Source: Eubacteriaceae bacterium
GTDB lineage: Bacteria > Bacillota > Clostridia > Lachnospirales > Lachnospiraceae
Reading direction: 5' to 3'
DNA length: 64,000 nucleotides
Assembly: GCA_902362455.1 (NCBI GenBank)
Contig: CABIWJ010000008.1
Coordinates: 104,496-168,495 of the forward strand
This document shows positions 18,109 to 27,345 of this stretch, piece by piece. Position 1 is the first letter of the stretch, and every line of letters starts with the position of its first letter. The notes below the pieces were generated by a model. That model was not told the DNA's origin. It worked only from the letters and a program-made list of their open reading frames with translations, and did no database searches. The translations under genes were made by a program, and so were the position numbers.

Positions 18109-19191
18109 TTATCTAATAGAAAAACTATTATTTATAGTTAATATACTATACATAAAAAGAACATCCTGGTCATTGAATTTTATATAATTATTCAGAATCT
18201 TTGAAGAAACATATCTAGTATCAATAACAGTAATCTTCTTATATCCCTCTATTAATAAAGGAATTAAACTACTACCATAAGAATCACGAAAAACAATTAA
18301 TTCCCTATTACTATTTGAAGCAGGATTAACAATATCTATAATAGAAGATGCTCCCGATAAGTATATATCATATTTATCTAATGATTTTATTTTATCATAA
18401 TCATATATTTGTGTATATTTTTTAGTTTCATAATTATACACACTACTATTATCAATAGATGGATTAGATACAGTTTTTATAGTATCAATATCTTTAGTTA
18501 CTGATAGTCTACCAGCGTAACTACCTTTGAAAGTAGTAATAGTATTTACAACATTGTTGTTAGTTAAAGAAAAGTTCATTTGATTAGCAATAGTATTTGC
18601 AACATTAAATAAATCTTCTTCTTTCCAATGAGTATCAGTCTTATAATAATTATCAAGAGTTAATTCATCAAATATATTTATATAATTAATATTTGATAAA
18701 TTAGTTTTCATCATATTTTGTAATTTATTATAATCAAGTTTTAAATTACCATTTTTAACAAAAAAATTTTTATCAGGTATAATAGTATAATAAATATTAC
18801 TATTATTATTCAAATATGTATTTTTTATATAATTAATCTTATTAGTTAAATTATTAATAGAATTACTATTTAAAGGAAATATTTCTTCAATAATATAATC
18901 ATTATACATATATAAATTATTATATTCACCTTTAGTAGATAATTCGATATCTATTTTAATTTTTCTAAAAGTATCTCTTTCTACAAACTGATCTGTAACA
19001 TAAGAATCTAATTTCTTAGTATAAGTACCATCAAACAAACTTTTAATAGTTAATTCTGGCATAGTGGCGAGTTTTCTTCTTTCTGCTATGGAAATATCAG
19101 TATCTTTTTTTATAACATTAATCAAAAATAATGAAATTATAGTAAAAAGAAATACTAAGGTTACAATTATATCTTTAATTTTATCATTCAT
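18109..19191 (-). CDS. DHHW family protein (AlgX/AlgJ-like, SGNH type)
   Basis: A 360-aa protein with one N-terminal membrane helix (about 9-27), then an external domain. AERRKLATMPEL near residue 40 and YYKTDTHWKEEDL near residue 186 are typical of the DHHW family. FRDSYGSSLIPLL near 310 supplies the Ser. Asp-His plus Ser fits the AlgX/AlgJ acetyltransferase fold. It follows the MBOAT gene by 11 bp; such pairs O-acetylate cell-surface polysaccharides outside the cell. It is extremely AT-rich with runs of Asn, Ile and Lys, unlike most neighbours. Confidence 0.85.
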   Translation of the reverse strand: MNDKIKDIIVTLVFLFTIISLFLINVIKKDTDISIAERRKLATMPELTIKSLFDGTYTKKLDSYVTDQFVERDTFRKIKIDIELSTKGEYNNLYMYNDYIIEEIFPLNSNSINNLTNKINYIKNTYLNNNSNIYYTIIPDKNFFVKNGNLKLDYNKLQNMMKTNLSNINYINIFDELTLDNYYKTDTHWKEEDLFNVANTIANQMNFSLTNNNVVNTITTFKGSYAGRLSVTKDIDTIKTVSNPSIDNSSVYNYETKKYTQIYDYDKIKSLDKYDIYLSGASSIIDIVNPASNSNRELIVFRDSYGSSLIPLLIEGYKKITVIDTRYVSSKILNNYIKFNDQDVLFMYSILTINNSFSIR

Positions 19192-19202
19192 GTATAACCT
19201 CC

Positions 19203-20600
19203 TTAAAATCTGAAATATAAAAATGGATTATACGAATTATCTATCAAATAAGAAGTAACAACAACTAATATCACAACTATTAAAATTGGTTCTAAAATAT
19301 TAATTATGTTATTTACATATTTATTTTTTCTTAATTTATCTATTAATATTTTAATAAAAGGAGTAGATCCAAATAAAGCAATAATTAGTAATGGTAAATA
19401 ACTCTTTAAGTAATGAAGTGTATAATCATTAATAAAAACTTCTCCATTCATACCAAATAAACCTTTAATATTAGTCAAAGCCACTGACATATTGTCAGAA
19501 TTAAATATAACAAATAATATCATAACAATAAATAACACATATAGTCTTCTTATAAAAGAAGGTAATTTTTCCATAAATTTATTAAGAAATATTTTTTCTA
19601 TTATAAGAATAATTCCGAACAATAATCCCCATATTAAAAAAGTCCAATTAGCACCATGCCATATTCCAGTTAATAACCATACTATTAAAATATTTCTTAT
19701 CTGTTTATATTTACCATCTTTATTACCCCCAAGCGGAATATAAACATAATCTTTAAACCATGTACTAAGAGAAATGTGCCATCTACGCCAAAATTCAGTT
19801 ATACTTTTTGATATATATGGGTAATTAAAGTTTTCAGGGAAATGAAATCCAAATATTCTTCCAAGACCAATAGCCATATCGCTATAAGCAGAAAAATCAA
19901 AATATAACTGCAGCATATAACTTATACCAAATATCCAATAAAATATTATGGTTTTTTCATTTAGAGCAAAAGCTTTGGTACAAAGTTCTCCCAAAGCATT
20001 TGCTATCAATACTTTTTTAGCAAGTCCAATAGAAAATCTTCTTATGCCATATGCAAAATTATTAAAACTATGCACTCTATCATCTAATTCTTTTTCTATT
20101 GTTTGATATCTAACAATAGGTCCTGCGACTAACTGTGGAAATAAAGATACATAAGTAGCTAAATTTATAATGTTGTGTTGAACTTTAGCTTTTCCATTAT
20201 ATACATCAATAACATAACTTATAATTTGAAATGTATAAAATGATATCCCTATTGGTAATGCAATATTTAATAATTTTATATTTGCATTAGATATTTCATT
20301 AATTGTTTGTATAATAAAATCAGTATATTTAAATATTATTAATAAAAATACATGTATAAATAAAGTTGTTATTAATATATTTTTACTTTGATTTTTATAT
20401 TTATCAATTAAAATAGCTCCTATGTAAGCAATAATAATTTCTAATATCATTAAAAAAACATATTTAGGCTCTCCATAGAAATAAAATATTAAAGATGCAA
20501 TTAATAAAATAATATTTTTATATTTCTTTGGTGTTATAAAATATATAATTATTAATGCTGGTAAAAAATAATATAAAAAACTAATACTAGTAAATAACAT
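19203..20600 (-). CDS. MBOAT family O-acyltransferase (AlgI-like)
   Basis: A 465-aa membrane protein with 10-12 hydrophobic segments. WRRWHISLSTWFKDYVYIPL (about residues 267-286) and LTGIWHGANWTFLIWGL (about 310-326, with the conserved catalytic His) are definitive for the AlgI/DltB/PatA branch of MBOAT proteins. It moves acyl groups across the membrane for transfer to extracellular glycans. With the DHHW and DUF4358 genes it forms a set common in clostridia. Third-position A/T is near maximal, which together with adjacent IS remnants suggests transfer. Confidence 0.95.
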   Translation of the reverse strand: MLFTSISFLYYFLPALIIIYFITPKKYKNIILLIASLIFYFYGEPKYVFLMILEIIIAYIGAILIDKYKNQSKNILITTLFIHVFLLIIFKYTDFIIQTINEISNANIKLLNIALPIGISFYTFQIISYVIDVYNGKAKVQHNIINLATYVSLFPQLVAGPIVRYQTIEKELDDRVHSFNNFAYGIRRFSIGLAKKVLIANALGELCTKAFALNEKTIIFYWIFGISYMLQLYFDFSAYSDMAIGLGRIFGFHFPENFNYPYISKSITEFWRRWHISLSTWFKDYVYIPLGGNKDGKYKQIRNILIVWLLTGIWHGANWTFLIWGLLFGIILIIEKIFLNKFMEKLPSFIRRLYVLFIVMILFVIFNSDNMSVALTNIKGLFGMNGEVFINDYTLHYLKSYLPLLIIALFGSTPFIKILIDKLRKNKYVNNIINILEPILIVVILVVVTSYLIDNSYNPFLYFRF

Positions 20601-20638
20601 TTTATTCTCCTTTAAAAAGGTCCCTTAAAAGGTGATTA

Positions 20639-21214
20639 TTATTCTGCCGGCATTTCTGATGGAAGTTCTATATTTTCCTCGTTATCTGATTTTTCTAATT
20701 CTTTTCCAATATTATTATTTACATATTTCTTAAAATCATTATATACTGCTTTAGCAATATCTTTCTCAGCCATTACAGAGAATATTACATTACCACTATT
20801 AGTGATATATAATTGTTCTGCAGAAACACAAATCCAACGTCTCATATCAATATTATCCAGCATCTCTTGTTTGATTTTTTCTACATCTGCGTTGTCTTTA
20901 ACCTTAACAATAGCTACTGAATAAGCTTGTGCTGTTATCAATGGTACTGACACAACAATTGATTCAATACCCTCATTTGTTTTTAAACCAGTATAACTAG
21001 TAACTTCATCAATATTATTTATATCTACTTTCATAGTTTCAAGTTCTGGTAAAACATTTTTGTTATTTTTATTTATAGTATTAATAATGTCATTAATGTC
21101 TTTTGGTGTCTCAGCACTTCCCTTGTTACCATTACCTGCTACTAGTATGAATATTATAAATGAGATAACTGCTAATAATATCAAACCTATTATAAAAATA
21201 TTTTGTTTTTTCAT
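20639..21214 (-). CDS. DUF4358-type membrane-anchored protein
   Basis: A 191-aa protein with an N-terminal membrane helix (about 6-26) and an external domain. The pattern VVSVPLITAQAYSVAIVKVK, KQEMLDNIDMRRWICVSAEQ and YNDFKKYVNNN matches DUF4358, a family usually found next to MBOAT/DHHW genes in clostridia. It lies 38 bp upstream of the MBOAT gene, so it is probably co-transcribed. Its role in acylation is not known. Confidence 0.8.
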   Translation of the reverse strand: MKKQNIFIIGLILLAVISFIIFILVAGNGNKGSAETPKDINDIINTINKNNKNVLPELETMKVDINNIDEVTSYTGLKTNEGIESIVVSVPLITAQAYSVAIVKVKDNADVEKIKQEMLDNIDMRRWICVSAEQLYITNSGNVIFSVMAEKDIAKAVYNDFKKYVNNNIGKELEKSDNEENIELPSEMPAE

Positions 21215-21312
21215 TTCATTCTCCTTCCTAACTCTTAAATCATATCCTATTATTTTCGAAGTTACAAGAAAAAATTATTAGAATTTCAAAAATTTAACCA
21301 TTTGAAAAGGGC

Positions 21313-21352
21313 GTGTGAAAAAACGAGAGTTTTTTCATGCGTCCTTTTGCTT
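21313..21352 (-). terminator. Hairpin at the end of the transposase remnant
   Basis: GAAAAAAC-GAGA-GTTTTTTC with flanking partly paired AAAAGG/CCTTTT (about 21305-21350). It may be a terminator or the inverted end of the decayed insertion sequence. Confidence 0.45.
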
Positions 21353-21428
21353 ATGGATGTAATAGTAGTTATATTACATAAAAAAGGGTATAGTTCCCCT
21401 TACCCCATAAGAATGCTATTATGAAATC

Positions 21429-21850
21429 CTATGCGGCAGTTGCACCTTTTTTCTGTTTGTTGTGATATTTATAAAGATTGTGTCCGATAGAAGCAAGAAA
21501 TACTTCGAGCAGTAAAGATTTTATTCCTCTTCGGACAATTCTTTTGTACCACCGATTGTTTTTCATGATACCAAAAGTACCTTCTGACTGGATGTATCTG
21601 TTCATCCTCAGAAGTGCTCCCTGGATACTTTCGAGATTTTCTATCACTTCCTGATGCATCGCTGTAAGTTCGCGGTTGATCCGAACAGTACGGTTTTTAT
21701 CTGTCTTTTTACATTGTTCTGCGTATGGATGAAGTTCTTCCCTGAAAAGCTTGCCGAAATTGCGTTCTGCACCTTAATCTTTTGTTTTTGTATATTCACT
21801 TTTTGAGTGGACTTTCCTCCTTTGATTTTCTTTAAAGCTTTATGCTTCAT
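21429..21850 (-). pseudogene. IS1182-type transposase remnant
   Basis: The frame ending at 21429 reads NFGKLFREELHPYAEQ, LLRMNRYIQSEGTFGIMKNN and LLEVFLASIGHNLYKYHNK, the C-terminal part of an IS1182-family (DDE_Tnp_1_6 type) transposase. About 110 codons are open from 21758. Before that an in-frame stop follows HSKSEYTKTKD, where the family has a longer Cys-rich stretch, so a small deletion or decay is evident. The N-terminal catalytic part is gone. It sits between the MBOAT set and the TraX gene and marks past insertion. Confidence 0.8.
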
Positions 21851-22018
21851 AAACTCTTCTTTTATATAGTTTTTTCAAAACAACTATGGTAATATAGAGT
21901 TATCACAATCTTAGCTTCCTACTATTCAACGGTTCCTTTTCGCCATATCCAGTGGGGTGGGTAAAGATGACCCAATAAGTGAATGTAATTGAAGAAATTA
22001 AAAAAAGGACTATTTTTT

Positions 22019-22732
22019 ATGAACAATATAAAAGAAAGAATAAAAATATTTTCAGGGGCGCAGCTTAAATACATTGCTTTTCTATCTATGCTTATCGATC
22101 ACACAAACAAAACGTTAATCTATCCGAATTTGGATGGAGGAGCATTGAATCGGTTGAGTGACTTTTTTGATATTTTAGGAAGAATCGCATTTCCAATATT
22201 CATCTTCCTTCTCGTGGAAGGCTATTTCCACACAAAAAATAAATGGAAGTATTTAATTACACTTCTTGTATTTGGAGTAATATCAGAAATTCCTTTTGAT
22301 ATGTGTACAACAGCTACATTTTTTGAAGCCAACTGGAACAATATTATGTTTACGTTAGCCTTGGTGCTTGCCATGATCTGGCTGATTGATGTACTCAAGG
22401 AAAAGATGGCAGCATTGCCGAAAGCTTTATGGTATTTCGTATCATTTCTCATTGTGGCAGTATTGTGCTTTGCTGCAATGAATCTGGGATTAGATTATGA
22501 ACACCATGCGGTGCTGATTGGATATTTCTATTATATTTTTCATGACCGACAGGCACTTGCGATTCCATTTTCCTATCTTTCCATGTTCAAAGAACCATGG
22601 GCTTTGCTTGGATTTGGCCTGACACTTACTTATAATGGAGAACGTGGAAAACAGAATAAGTGGTTTAATTATCTTTTTTATCCAGTACATTTGCTGATTT
22701 TAGGAATTATAAGAATGTGTCTTAAGATTTGA
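22019..22732 (+). CDS. TraX family membrane protein
   Basis: A 237-aa membrane protein with about seven or eight helices. SGAQLKYIAFLSMLIDHTNK near the start, then GRIAFPIFIFLLVEGYFHTK and LLVFGVISEIPFDM, are the conserved TraX signature. TraX of the F plasmid acetylates pilin; chromosomal Firmicute homologues are of unknown function and may acetylate surface molecules. I chose the ATG at 22019 because AAAAAAGGA lies before it; an upstream TTG is possible. It has its own terminator and codon use more balanced than the MBOAT set beside it. Confidence 0.87.
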   Translation: MNNIKERIKIFSGAQLKYIAFLSMLIDHTNKTLIYPNLDGGALNRLSDFFDILGRIAFPIFIFLLVEGYFHTKNKWKYLITLLVFGVISEIPFDMCTTATFFEANWNNIMFTLALVLAMIWLIDVLKEKMAALPKALWYFVSFLIVAVLCFAAMNLGLDYEHHAVLIGYFYYIFHDRQALAIPFSYLSMFKEPWALLGFGLTLTYNGERGKQNKWFNYLFYPVHLLILGIIRMCLKI

Positions 22733-22751
22733 ATATGAAATTTTAAAAATA

Positions 22752-22790
22752 AGGACTTTTCTTTTAAAATGAACGAAAAGTCCTCTTTTT
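22752..22790 (+). terminator. Terminator of the TraX gene
   Basis: AGGACTTTTC (22752-22761) pairs with GAAAAGTCCT (22775-22784), followed by CTTTTT. Confidence 0.85.
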
Positions 22791-22818
22791 ACGTAGATGA
22801 CTGTTATTTCACAGCCCC

Positions 22819-22976
22819 TTGCTCTGCGGCTATAAGCCTGTGATACCTGCCGGCTCTAAAGAGCTTTGAAGAGTTCGCCAGCAGCACCACTATCAAAGGC
22901 TTGCCTCTTAAAGGAGCTTTTCTTATGCCTTCTTTACCGGCTCACCCGTAAATGGTTTGATGTACTCCTTCAATGA
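22819..22976 (-). mobile_element. IS200-type right-end remnant (copy A)
   Basis: About 157 bp match the 3' end of the IS200-type element at 53119-53275. The minus strand still encodes the last residues of the transposase (SLKEYIKPFTGEPVKKA, then stop at 22923-22925) followed by the structured region AGCCTGTGA...TCAAAGGCT enclosing AGCTC/GAGCT-type stems. The rest of the transposase and the terminal hairpin are missing. Confidence 0.8.
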
Positions 22977-22997
22977 GAATTCTCAAAAACTAAATTC

Positions 22998-23099
22998 TCA
23001 AAATCCAATAATTTTTATATTATTATTAACTTTTAACAATATAATAGCATTATTAACTATTTCTTGTTGTTCTTTATCAGTAAAATTTAATATATTTAA
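22998..23099 (-). pseudogene. Short coding-like remnant, origin unknown
   Basis: A frame of 33 codons between two stops reads LNILNFTDKEQQEIVNNAII, then LLKVNNNIKIIGF. It has no start codon and no ribosome binding site. Its extreme A/T codon use is like the MBOAT/DHHW set. It looks like the tail of a lost gene from that island, but chance cannot be excluded. Confidence 0.25.
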
Positions 23100-23136
23100 T
23101 TAGGACTAACAATTGGCTGGTATAATATTTCTTCTA

Positions 23137-23937
23137 TCACCTGTCTTCTACACTAATCTGGCACTTCACCTTAGTTCCTCCCTCTGACACAGTAATGGTG
23201 GCTTTACCCTTTTTAATTGCTGCAACCTGCCCTGATTTTGTGACAGCTATAACCTTTGAGTTACTTGAAGAATATTTTGGTCTATATCCATTAGAAACTT
23301 TTGCATACAGATTCTTACTTTCACCAACTTTCATAGTAAACTTATAACTTTCTAAAGTTATCACAGGTTTCTTTACATTTACAGTACACTTTTCTATCTC
23401 TCCGTCTACTTTTACACTAATTATGGCAACCCCACTATTTACTGCCTGAATATTTCCACTTGAATCTACTTTCGCAACACTTGACTTGCTACTACTGAAT
23501 TTCGGTTTATTTCCTGATGATATGGTTGCCGTCAGTTTTCTTACACTTCCTTTTTCCATATTTATACTTATATTTGACAATTTTATCTCTGTTCTGTTAA
23601 CTGTTATTAGACAATACGCTACAGCTTTGCCACTCTTAACTGTTATTGTTGCTTTTCCACTTTTCTTCGCCCTTATCAGACCATATTTATTTACTGATGC
23701 AATATTAGACTTATTACTTGAAAATGTTGGTTTCTTCCCACTTGATGTTATAGCTGCTAACTGAAATTCATCTCCAATATCCATCACATTATAATATTTA
23801 GATAAAATTATAAACTGATTTAACTGTTTGTCCCTGGCATATACATTCTGTGTACATATATCCGTATATGCAGATGCCATAATTAAGACACAACTTACTA
23901 CTGTCAATACAATTAATTTTTTAACCCTTGTCTTCAT
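23137..23937 (-). CDS. Secreted protein with three Ig-like (Big2) repeats
   Basis: A 266-aa protein with a signal peptide (LIVLTVVSCVLIMASAY, cleavage perhaps after VYA at 34). Three bacterial Ig-like domain repeats follow, each with the pattern [KR]PxxSSxxSxxxxVxxxGxxxAxxxGxAxIxV: near residues 67-100, 145-177 and 222-254. There is no sorting signal or membrane anchor at the C-terminus, so it is probably released or bound non-covalently. Big2 domains are found in adhesins and surface enzymes; here they make up the whole protein. Confidence 0.9.
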   Translation of the reverse strand: MKTRVKKLIVLTVVSCVLIMASAYTDICTQNVYARDKQLNQFIILSKYYNVMDIGDEFQLAAITSSGKKPTFSSNKSNIASVNKYGLIRAKKSGKATITVKSGKAVAYCLITVNRTEIKLSNISINMEKGSVRKLTATISSGNKPKFSSSKSSVAKVDSSGNIQAVNSGVAIISVKVDGEIEKCTVNVKKPVITLESYKFTMKVGESKNLYAKVSNGYRPKYSSSNSKVIAVTKSGQVAAIKKGKATITVSEGGTKVKCQISVEDR

Positions 23938-24198
23938 ATATGTATCCTCCTGTTCATCATTACACTTTCATCTAATATCTACGATCGTATCTTAGATTAT
24001 TACATTAATCTGTTTTCCCTGGGATTAGATAATATCATTTTTTTAATTTGTTGTAAATATGTTTTAGGTAAACTTATAGTACGTGTTTACGTTTTAATTT
24101 TACAACACATTTTTTCATCTATAAATGCTATACCTTTTAATGTATTTTAACAAAAAGAGCTTTAAATTTTCCATTTAATTCCATTTACGGAGGATGTA

Positions 24199-24531
24199 AT
24201 GAATAATAACTTTGTACTAAAGAAATTGTATGATTTATGTAATATTAATAATTTTTCGACATACAGATTATCCCAGGAATCAGGCGTTCCCCTTACAACA
24301 ATTTCAAGTTTGTATAAAAACGACTCCTATCCATCAATTCCTACATTAGTCAAACTATGTTCCGCATTCAATATAACACTTAGCGACTTTTTTACTTCTG
24401 CTAAATCTCCGGAACAGATAACTGAAGATGATTTAATTCTTCTTAATTATTACCATTCACTTACTCCTGCTCAGAAGAAATATCTTTTCACATATATATC
24501 CGGGCTTATTTCTGACACCGATTTATCATAA
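24199..24531 (+). CDS. XRE family transcriptional regulator, copy 1
   Basis: A 110-aa protein with a helix-turn-helix in the first 65 residues (STYRLSQESGVPLTTISSLY, then IPTLVKLCSAFNITLSDFF) and a helical tail ending LTPAQKKYLFTYISGLISD. GGAGGATGTA precedes the ATG. It is a clear paralogue of the next gene, with the same length and domain plan. Targets are unknown. Confidence 0.88.
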   Translation: MNNNFVLKKLYDLCNINNFSTYRLSQESGVPLTTISSLYKNDSYPSIPTLVKLCSAFNITLSDFFTSAKSPEQITEDDLILLNYYHSLTPAQKKYLFTYISGLISDTDLS

Positions 24532-24754
24532 ATACTATCTTACTTAGATTTAAAACAAATATTCTTTAAAATTAACCTGCTAACAACCTGCTAATTCAAT
24601 ACTTGATGTTTATTGTATTTATTAAAAATAATCATCTTGTAACCCATAAGGGTTATAGTTATTACAGTCCATATTTTCATCTGTTAGATTACTGTTAAAA
24701 TGGGTACATTATATATATTACATTTTGGTATTAATATGATGGAAGGTATTATTT

Positions 24755-25102
24755 ATGAACAAAGAACCAGAAACATTTAATTCACTTGAACAGATTAAGA
24801 AAATTTGTAAAGAACAGGGTATATCAGTATACAAATTATCAAAGGAAAGTGGTATTCCATATTCAAGTCTTAATAATATGTTTAACAGAAATACCGATCC
24901 ATCATTATCTACTCTAACCAAAATATGCTACGGATTAAACATATCTCTATCTGACTTCTTTTCATCCGCTCCTTCTAATGTATTACTCCTTAACGATGAA
25001 GACAGAGAATTTATGCAATTATATAATCTTTTACCCAAAACCAAAAAGCAACGTCTACGCGCTTACTTAGACGGGCTTGTTGATGATGAACGCTCGAGAT
25101 AA
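24755..25102 (+). CDS. XRE family transcriptional regulator, copy 2
   Basis: A 115-aa protein. Helix-turn-helix: SVYKLSKESGIPYSSLNNMF, then LSTLTKICYGLNISLSDFF. The C-terminal stretch LPKTKKQRLRAYLDGLVDD aligns with the tail of copy 1. GGAAGG precedes the ATG. It is separated from copy 1 by 223 bp with no gene, so each probably has its own promoter. Confidence 0.88.
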   Translation: MNKEPETFNSLEQIKKICKEQGISVYKLSKESGIPYSSLNNMFNRNTDPSLSTLTKICYGLNISLSDFFSSAPSNVLLLNDEDREFMQLYNLLPKTKKQRLRAYLDGLVDDERSR

Positions 25103-25118
25103 TCAATTTTCTAATACA

Positions 25119-25169
25119 ATAAAGGACTGTCAATCTAAGAATGGAAGATTTCTTAAATCGACAGTCCTT
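25119..25169. terminator. Bidirectional terminator between XRE copy 2 and tRNA-Cys
   Basis: AAGGACTGTC (25119-25128) pairs with GACAGTCCTT (25160-25169). T-rich sequence follows on both strands; it serves the convergent XRE gene and tRNA. Confidence 0.75.
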
Positions 25170-25180
25170 ATAATTAATAG

Positions 25181-25251
25181 AGGCGACAACCAGATTCGAA
25201 CTGGTGATGACGGTGTTGCAGACCGGAGCCTTACCACTTGGCTATGTCGCC
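25181..25251 (-). tRNA. tRNA-Cys (GCA)
   Basis: The minus strand folds as a tRNA. The acceptor arms are GGCGACA/TGTCGCC, the D-arm is AGCCAAGTGGTAAGGC, the anticodon loop is CTGCAAC with anticodon GCA, and the T-arm holds TTCGAAT. The discriminator base is U (complement of 25181), the identity element of tRNA-Cys. CCA is not encoded. Confidence 0.95.
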
Positions 25252-25359
25252 ATATTACGTTGCCATATTCAACAGCAACGCATATATTATATCAATATAT
25301 ATTATATTCGTCAAGGATTTTTTTATTCTTCCTAAAATTTTTTTGTATTTTTAGATATC

Positions 25360-26046
25360 TTACAAAAACTTCATTATAATATTACTATTATAGATAAAAC
25401 TCAAAATACTGTTAGAACTTATTGCATTCATTATCATTTCACCTGTATGTGTTCCGCTCATAAATGTTACAAACAGGCATAGAACCCATATTACAAATAT
25501 TCCCTCTACAAGCCCAACTGCACTTCCTAGTAAATTATTCATTTCGTGAATTATCGGCAATCTGCTTATTACATTTAAGAGTGAAATTATAATCCTTAAA
25601 ATCATTTTCGTTATCATGAACAGAACAAACATCGCCAATGCACTTACAGTAATATCTGTAAGCGAAGTCGCTATATAATCATTAATTGTGTCCACATTCA
25701 TTGTTAATTTTTCATCTGTCATATTATCCTCTAACAATTTATCTTGTATTGCTTTAGGAAGGTTTAACTGCTCGATTGTCTCCTTTTGTTTTTCCCTGGT
25801 AGAGAAATCCAGCTCAGATGTTACATATTTATCTGTATATTCAGTCATCTGTTCCTTTATCTTATCATATACAGGAGTATTATTTTTAATAAACATCTCA
25901 CATGGTTCTAATAATATTATTGATATTAAAAATGCTACAACAGTTGCTACCAGGGAAATTAAAAGTCTTATCATTCCTCTTTTATATCCATATAAAACCA
26001 TTCCCGCAAGAAAAGCCAACACGCCTATTAATAATAAAGTTTCCAT
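25360..26046 (-). CDS. CvpA family membrane protein
   Basis: A 228-aa protein. It has an N-terminal pair of helices (LLIGVLAFLAGMVLYGYKRG, then LISLVATVVAFLISIILL), a hydrophilic middle segment and two further helices (about 135-160 and 180-205). It begins with the GxxxGYKRGMIRLL pattern found in CvpA-like proteins of Firmicutes. CvpA was named for colicin V production; in Firmicutes its role is unclear, probably envelope-related. GAGGTAGACCT precedes the ATG. It follows the DUF5711 gene. Confidence 0.8.
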   Translation of the reverse strand: METLLLIGVLAFLAGMVLYGYKRGMIRLLISLVATVVAFLISIILLEPCEMFIKNNTPVYDKIKEQMTEYTDKYVTSELDFSTREKQKETIEQLNLPKAIQDKLLEDNMTDEKLTMNVDTINDYIATSLTDITVSALAMFVLFMITKMILRIIISLLNVISRLPIIHEMNNLLGSAVGLVEGIFVIWVLCLFVTFMSGTHTGEMIMNAISSNSILSFIYNSNIIMKFL

Positions 26047-26142
26047 AGGTCTACCTCATTTCTGTACTTTAAATATTATGATTAAATTTACAGGCTGTAA
26101 AAGTCTGATATGCCTGACAATACATTTAATTATCTTTTATCA

Positions 26143-27294
26143 TTATTTTAATTCTATTTCTTCAACATCTGTTCCTGTAATTAATGAATATTTATCATCT
26201 TTTAAAGGAACAAGTTTTATAATATTTTTATCAAATGTATAATTGAATCTTTCAACACCTGAGAATGAATACATTCTACAATTTGAACTATCATTCATTA
26301 CAACATTCTTACCAACAAAACATATGTCACTGAATTTAAAATCAAGTGATTTTGTAAACACTTTTTTACCTGAAGTATCATATACTTTTAATACTTCTGA
26401 ATAATCTGCCGAATTACTCTTAAATACAATTCCTATATATTTGCTGCTATGGAATACCATATCAATTTTATCCTCAAATTTTTCTTCATATGCAATCTTA
26501 GGTTTTTGTTCAATAGAATAAATAGTAAACATATTATCGCCAAATGCTACTGCCGTTGTATTATTTATAAATTCCACATCCGGCACAAGCGTTGATTTAT
26601 ATTGGTTAAAACCACCTACAATTCTGTCCACCTCATTCTGTCCGACCGATGAATAGTTATAGAACACAACCTTCGATTGTGTTGAACCATTTGATACTGA
26701 TAAATATGATGCCACAAGTCTTGTACCATCATTTGAAATTGAAATATCTATCGGATATCCGTCTCCTGCAAGAACTGTACGTCCACTTGCAATGCTTGTA
26801 CCATCTTTATCATAAATCTCTATATAGCAGGCGTCACCATCATCTAAAGTCGCAGCAACAACCCCCTGCTTAGACACTTCCACACTCTTTATCGGATATG
26901 AAGTCTGTATCTTCCTCTGGTTGCCTGATTTGTCAATAAGTGTAACTTCACATGAATCTTTCTGTGCAATCGCTATATAACCACTACACATATCCATTAC
27001 AGGATTTTCAATATTAAAAGAGCTATTCCAAACCTCTTTACCACCACTATAATATGACATTCCATAAGAATTATATCTTATTATTCCGTCTGAAAATGCC
27101 TTGCAATTCTCCGATACAACCGCCACATCTAAATGTGAAAGACTGACTTTATTAAGAGTCTTATATGAACTATATACCTTATTATTTAATCTTTTCGCAT
27201 ATACAAATATTGCTACAAATATCAATACAACTAATACTGATACCAAAATAAATATTCTTTTTTTCTTTCCGTCTATATTGATTTTATCATTCAT
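26143..27294 (-). CDS. DUF5711 family membrane-anchored beta-propeller-like protein
   Basis: A 383-aa protein with an N-terminal basic region and one membrane helix (IFILVSVLVVLIFVAIFVYA, about 15-34). The long external part has repeated strands (IAIAQKDSCEVTLIDKSGNQ, VSKQGVVAATLDDGDACYIE, DISISNDGTRLVASYLSV) that look like WD40/PQQ-type blades. This is DUF5711, known from clostridia, without assigned function. Start chosen at the second ATG (27292-27294) because GGAGATAACA precedes it. It lies between the LysM gene and cvpA, probably one operon. Confidence 0.8.
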   Translation of the reverse strand: MNDKINIDGKKKRIFILVSVLVVLIFVAIFVYAKRLNNKVYSSYKTLNKVSLSHLDVAVVSENCKAFSDGIIRYNSYGMSYYSGGKEVWNSSFNIENPVMDMCSGYIAIAQKDSCEVTLIDKSGNQRKIQTSYPIKSVEVSKQGVVAATLDDGDACYIEIYDKDGTSIASGRTVLAGDGYPIDISISNDGTRLVASYLSVSNGSTQSKVVFYNYSSVGQNEVDRIVGGFNQYKSTLVPDVEFINNTTAVAFGDNMFTIYSIEQKPKIAYEEKFEDKIDMVFHSSKYIGIVFKSNSADYSEVLKVYDTSGKKVFTKSLDFKFSDICFVGKNVVMNDSSNCRMYSFSGVERFNYTFDKNIIKLVPLKDDKYSLITGTDVEEIELK

Positions 27295-27345
27295 TGTTAT
27301 CTCCATTCTTTAGCTCATAACAACAGTATACCATTGTGTGTGTCA

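Noticed and set aside
25077..25379. Plus-strand frame of 100 aa across the tRNA-Cys region
   Set aside because: It runs through a terminator and the tRNA gene in antisense; no ribosome binding site and no family resemblance.
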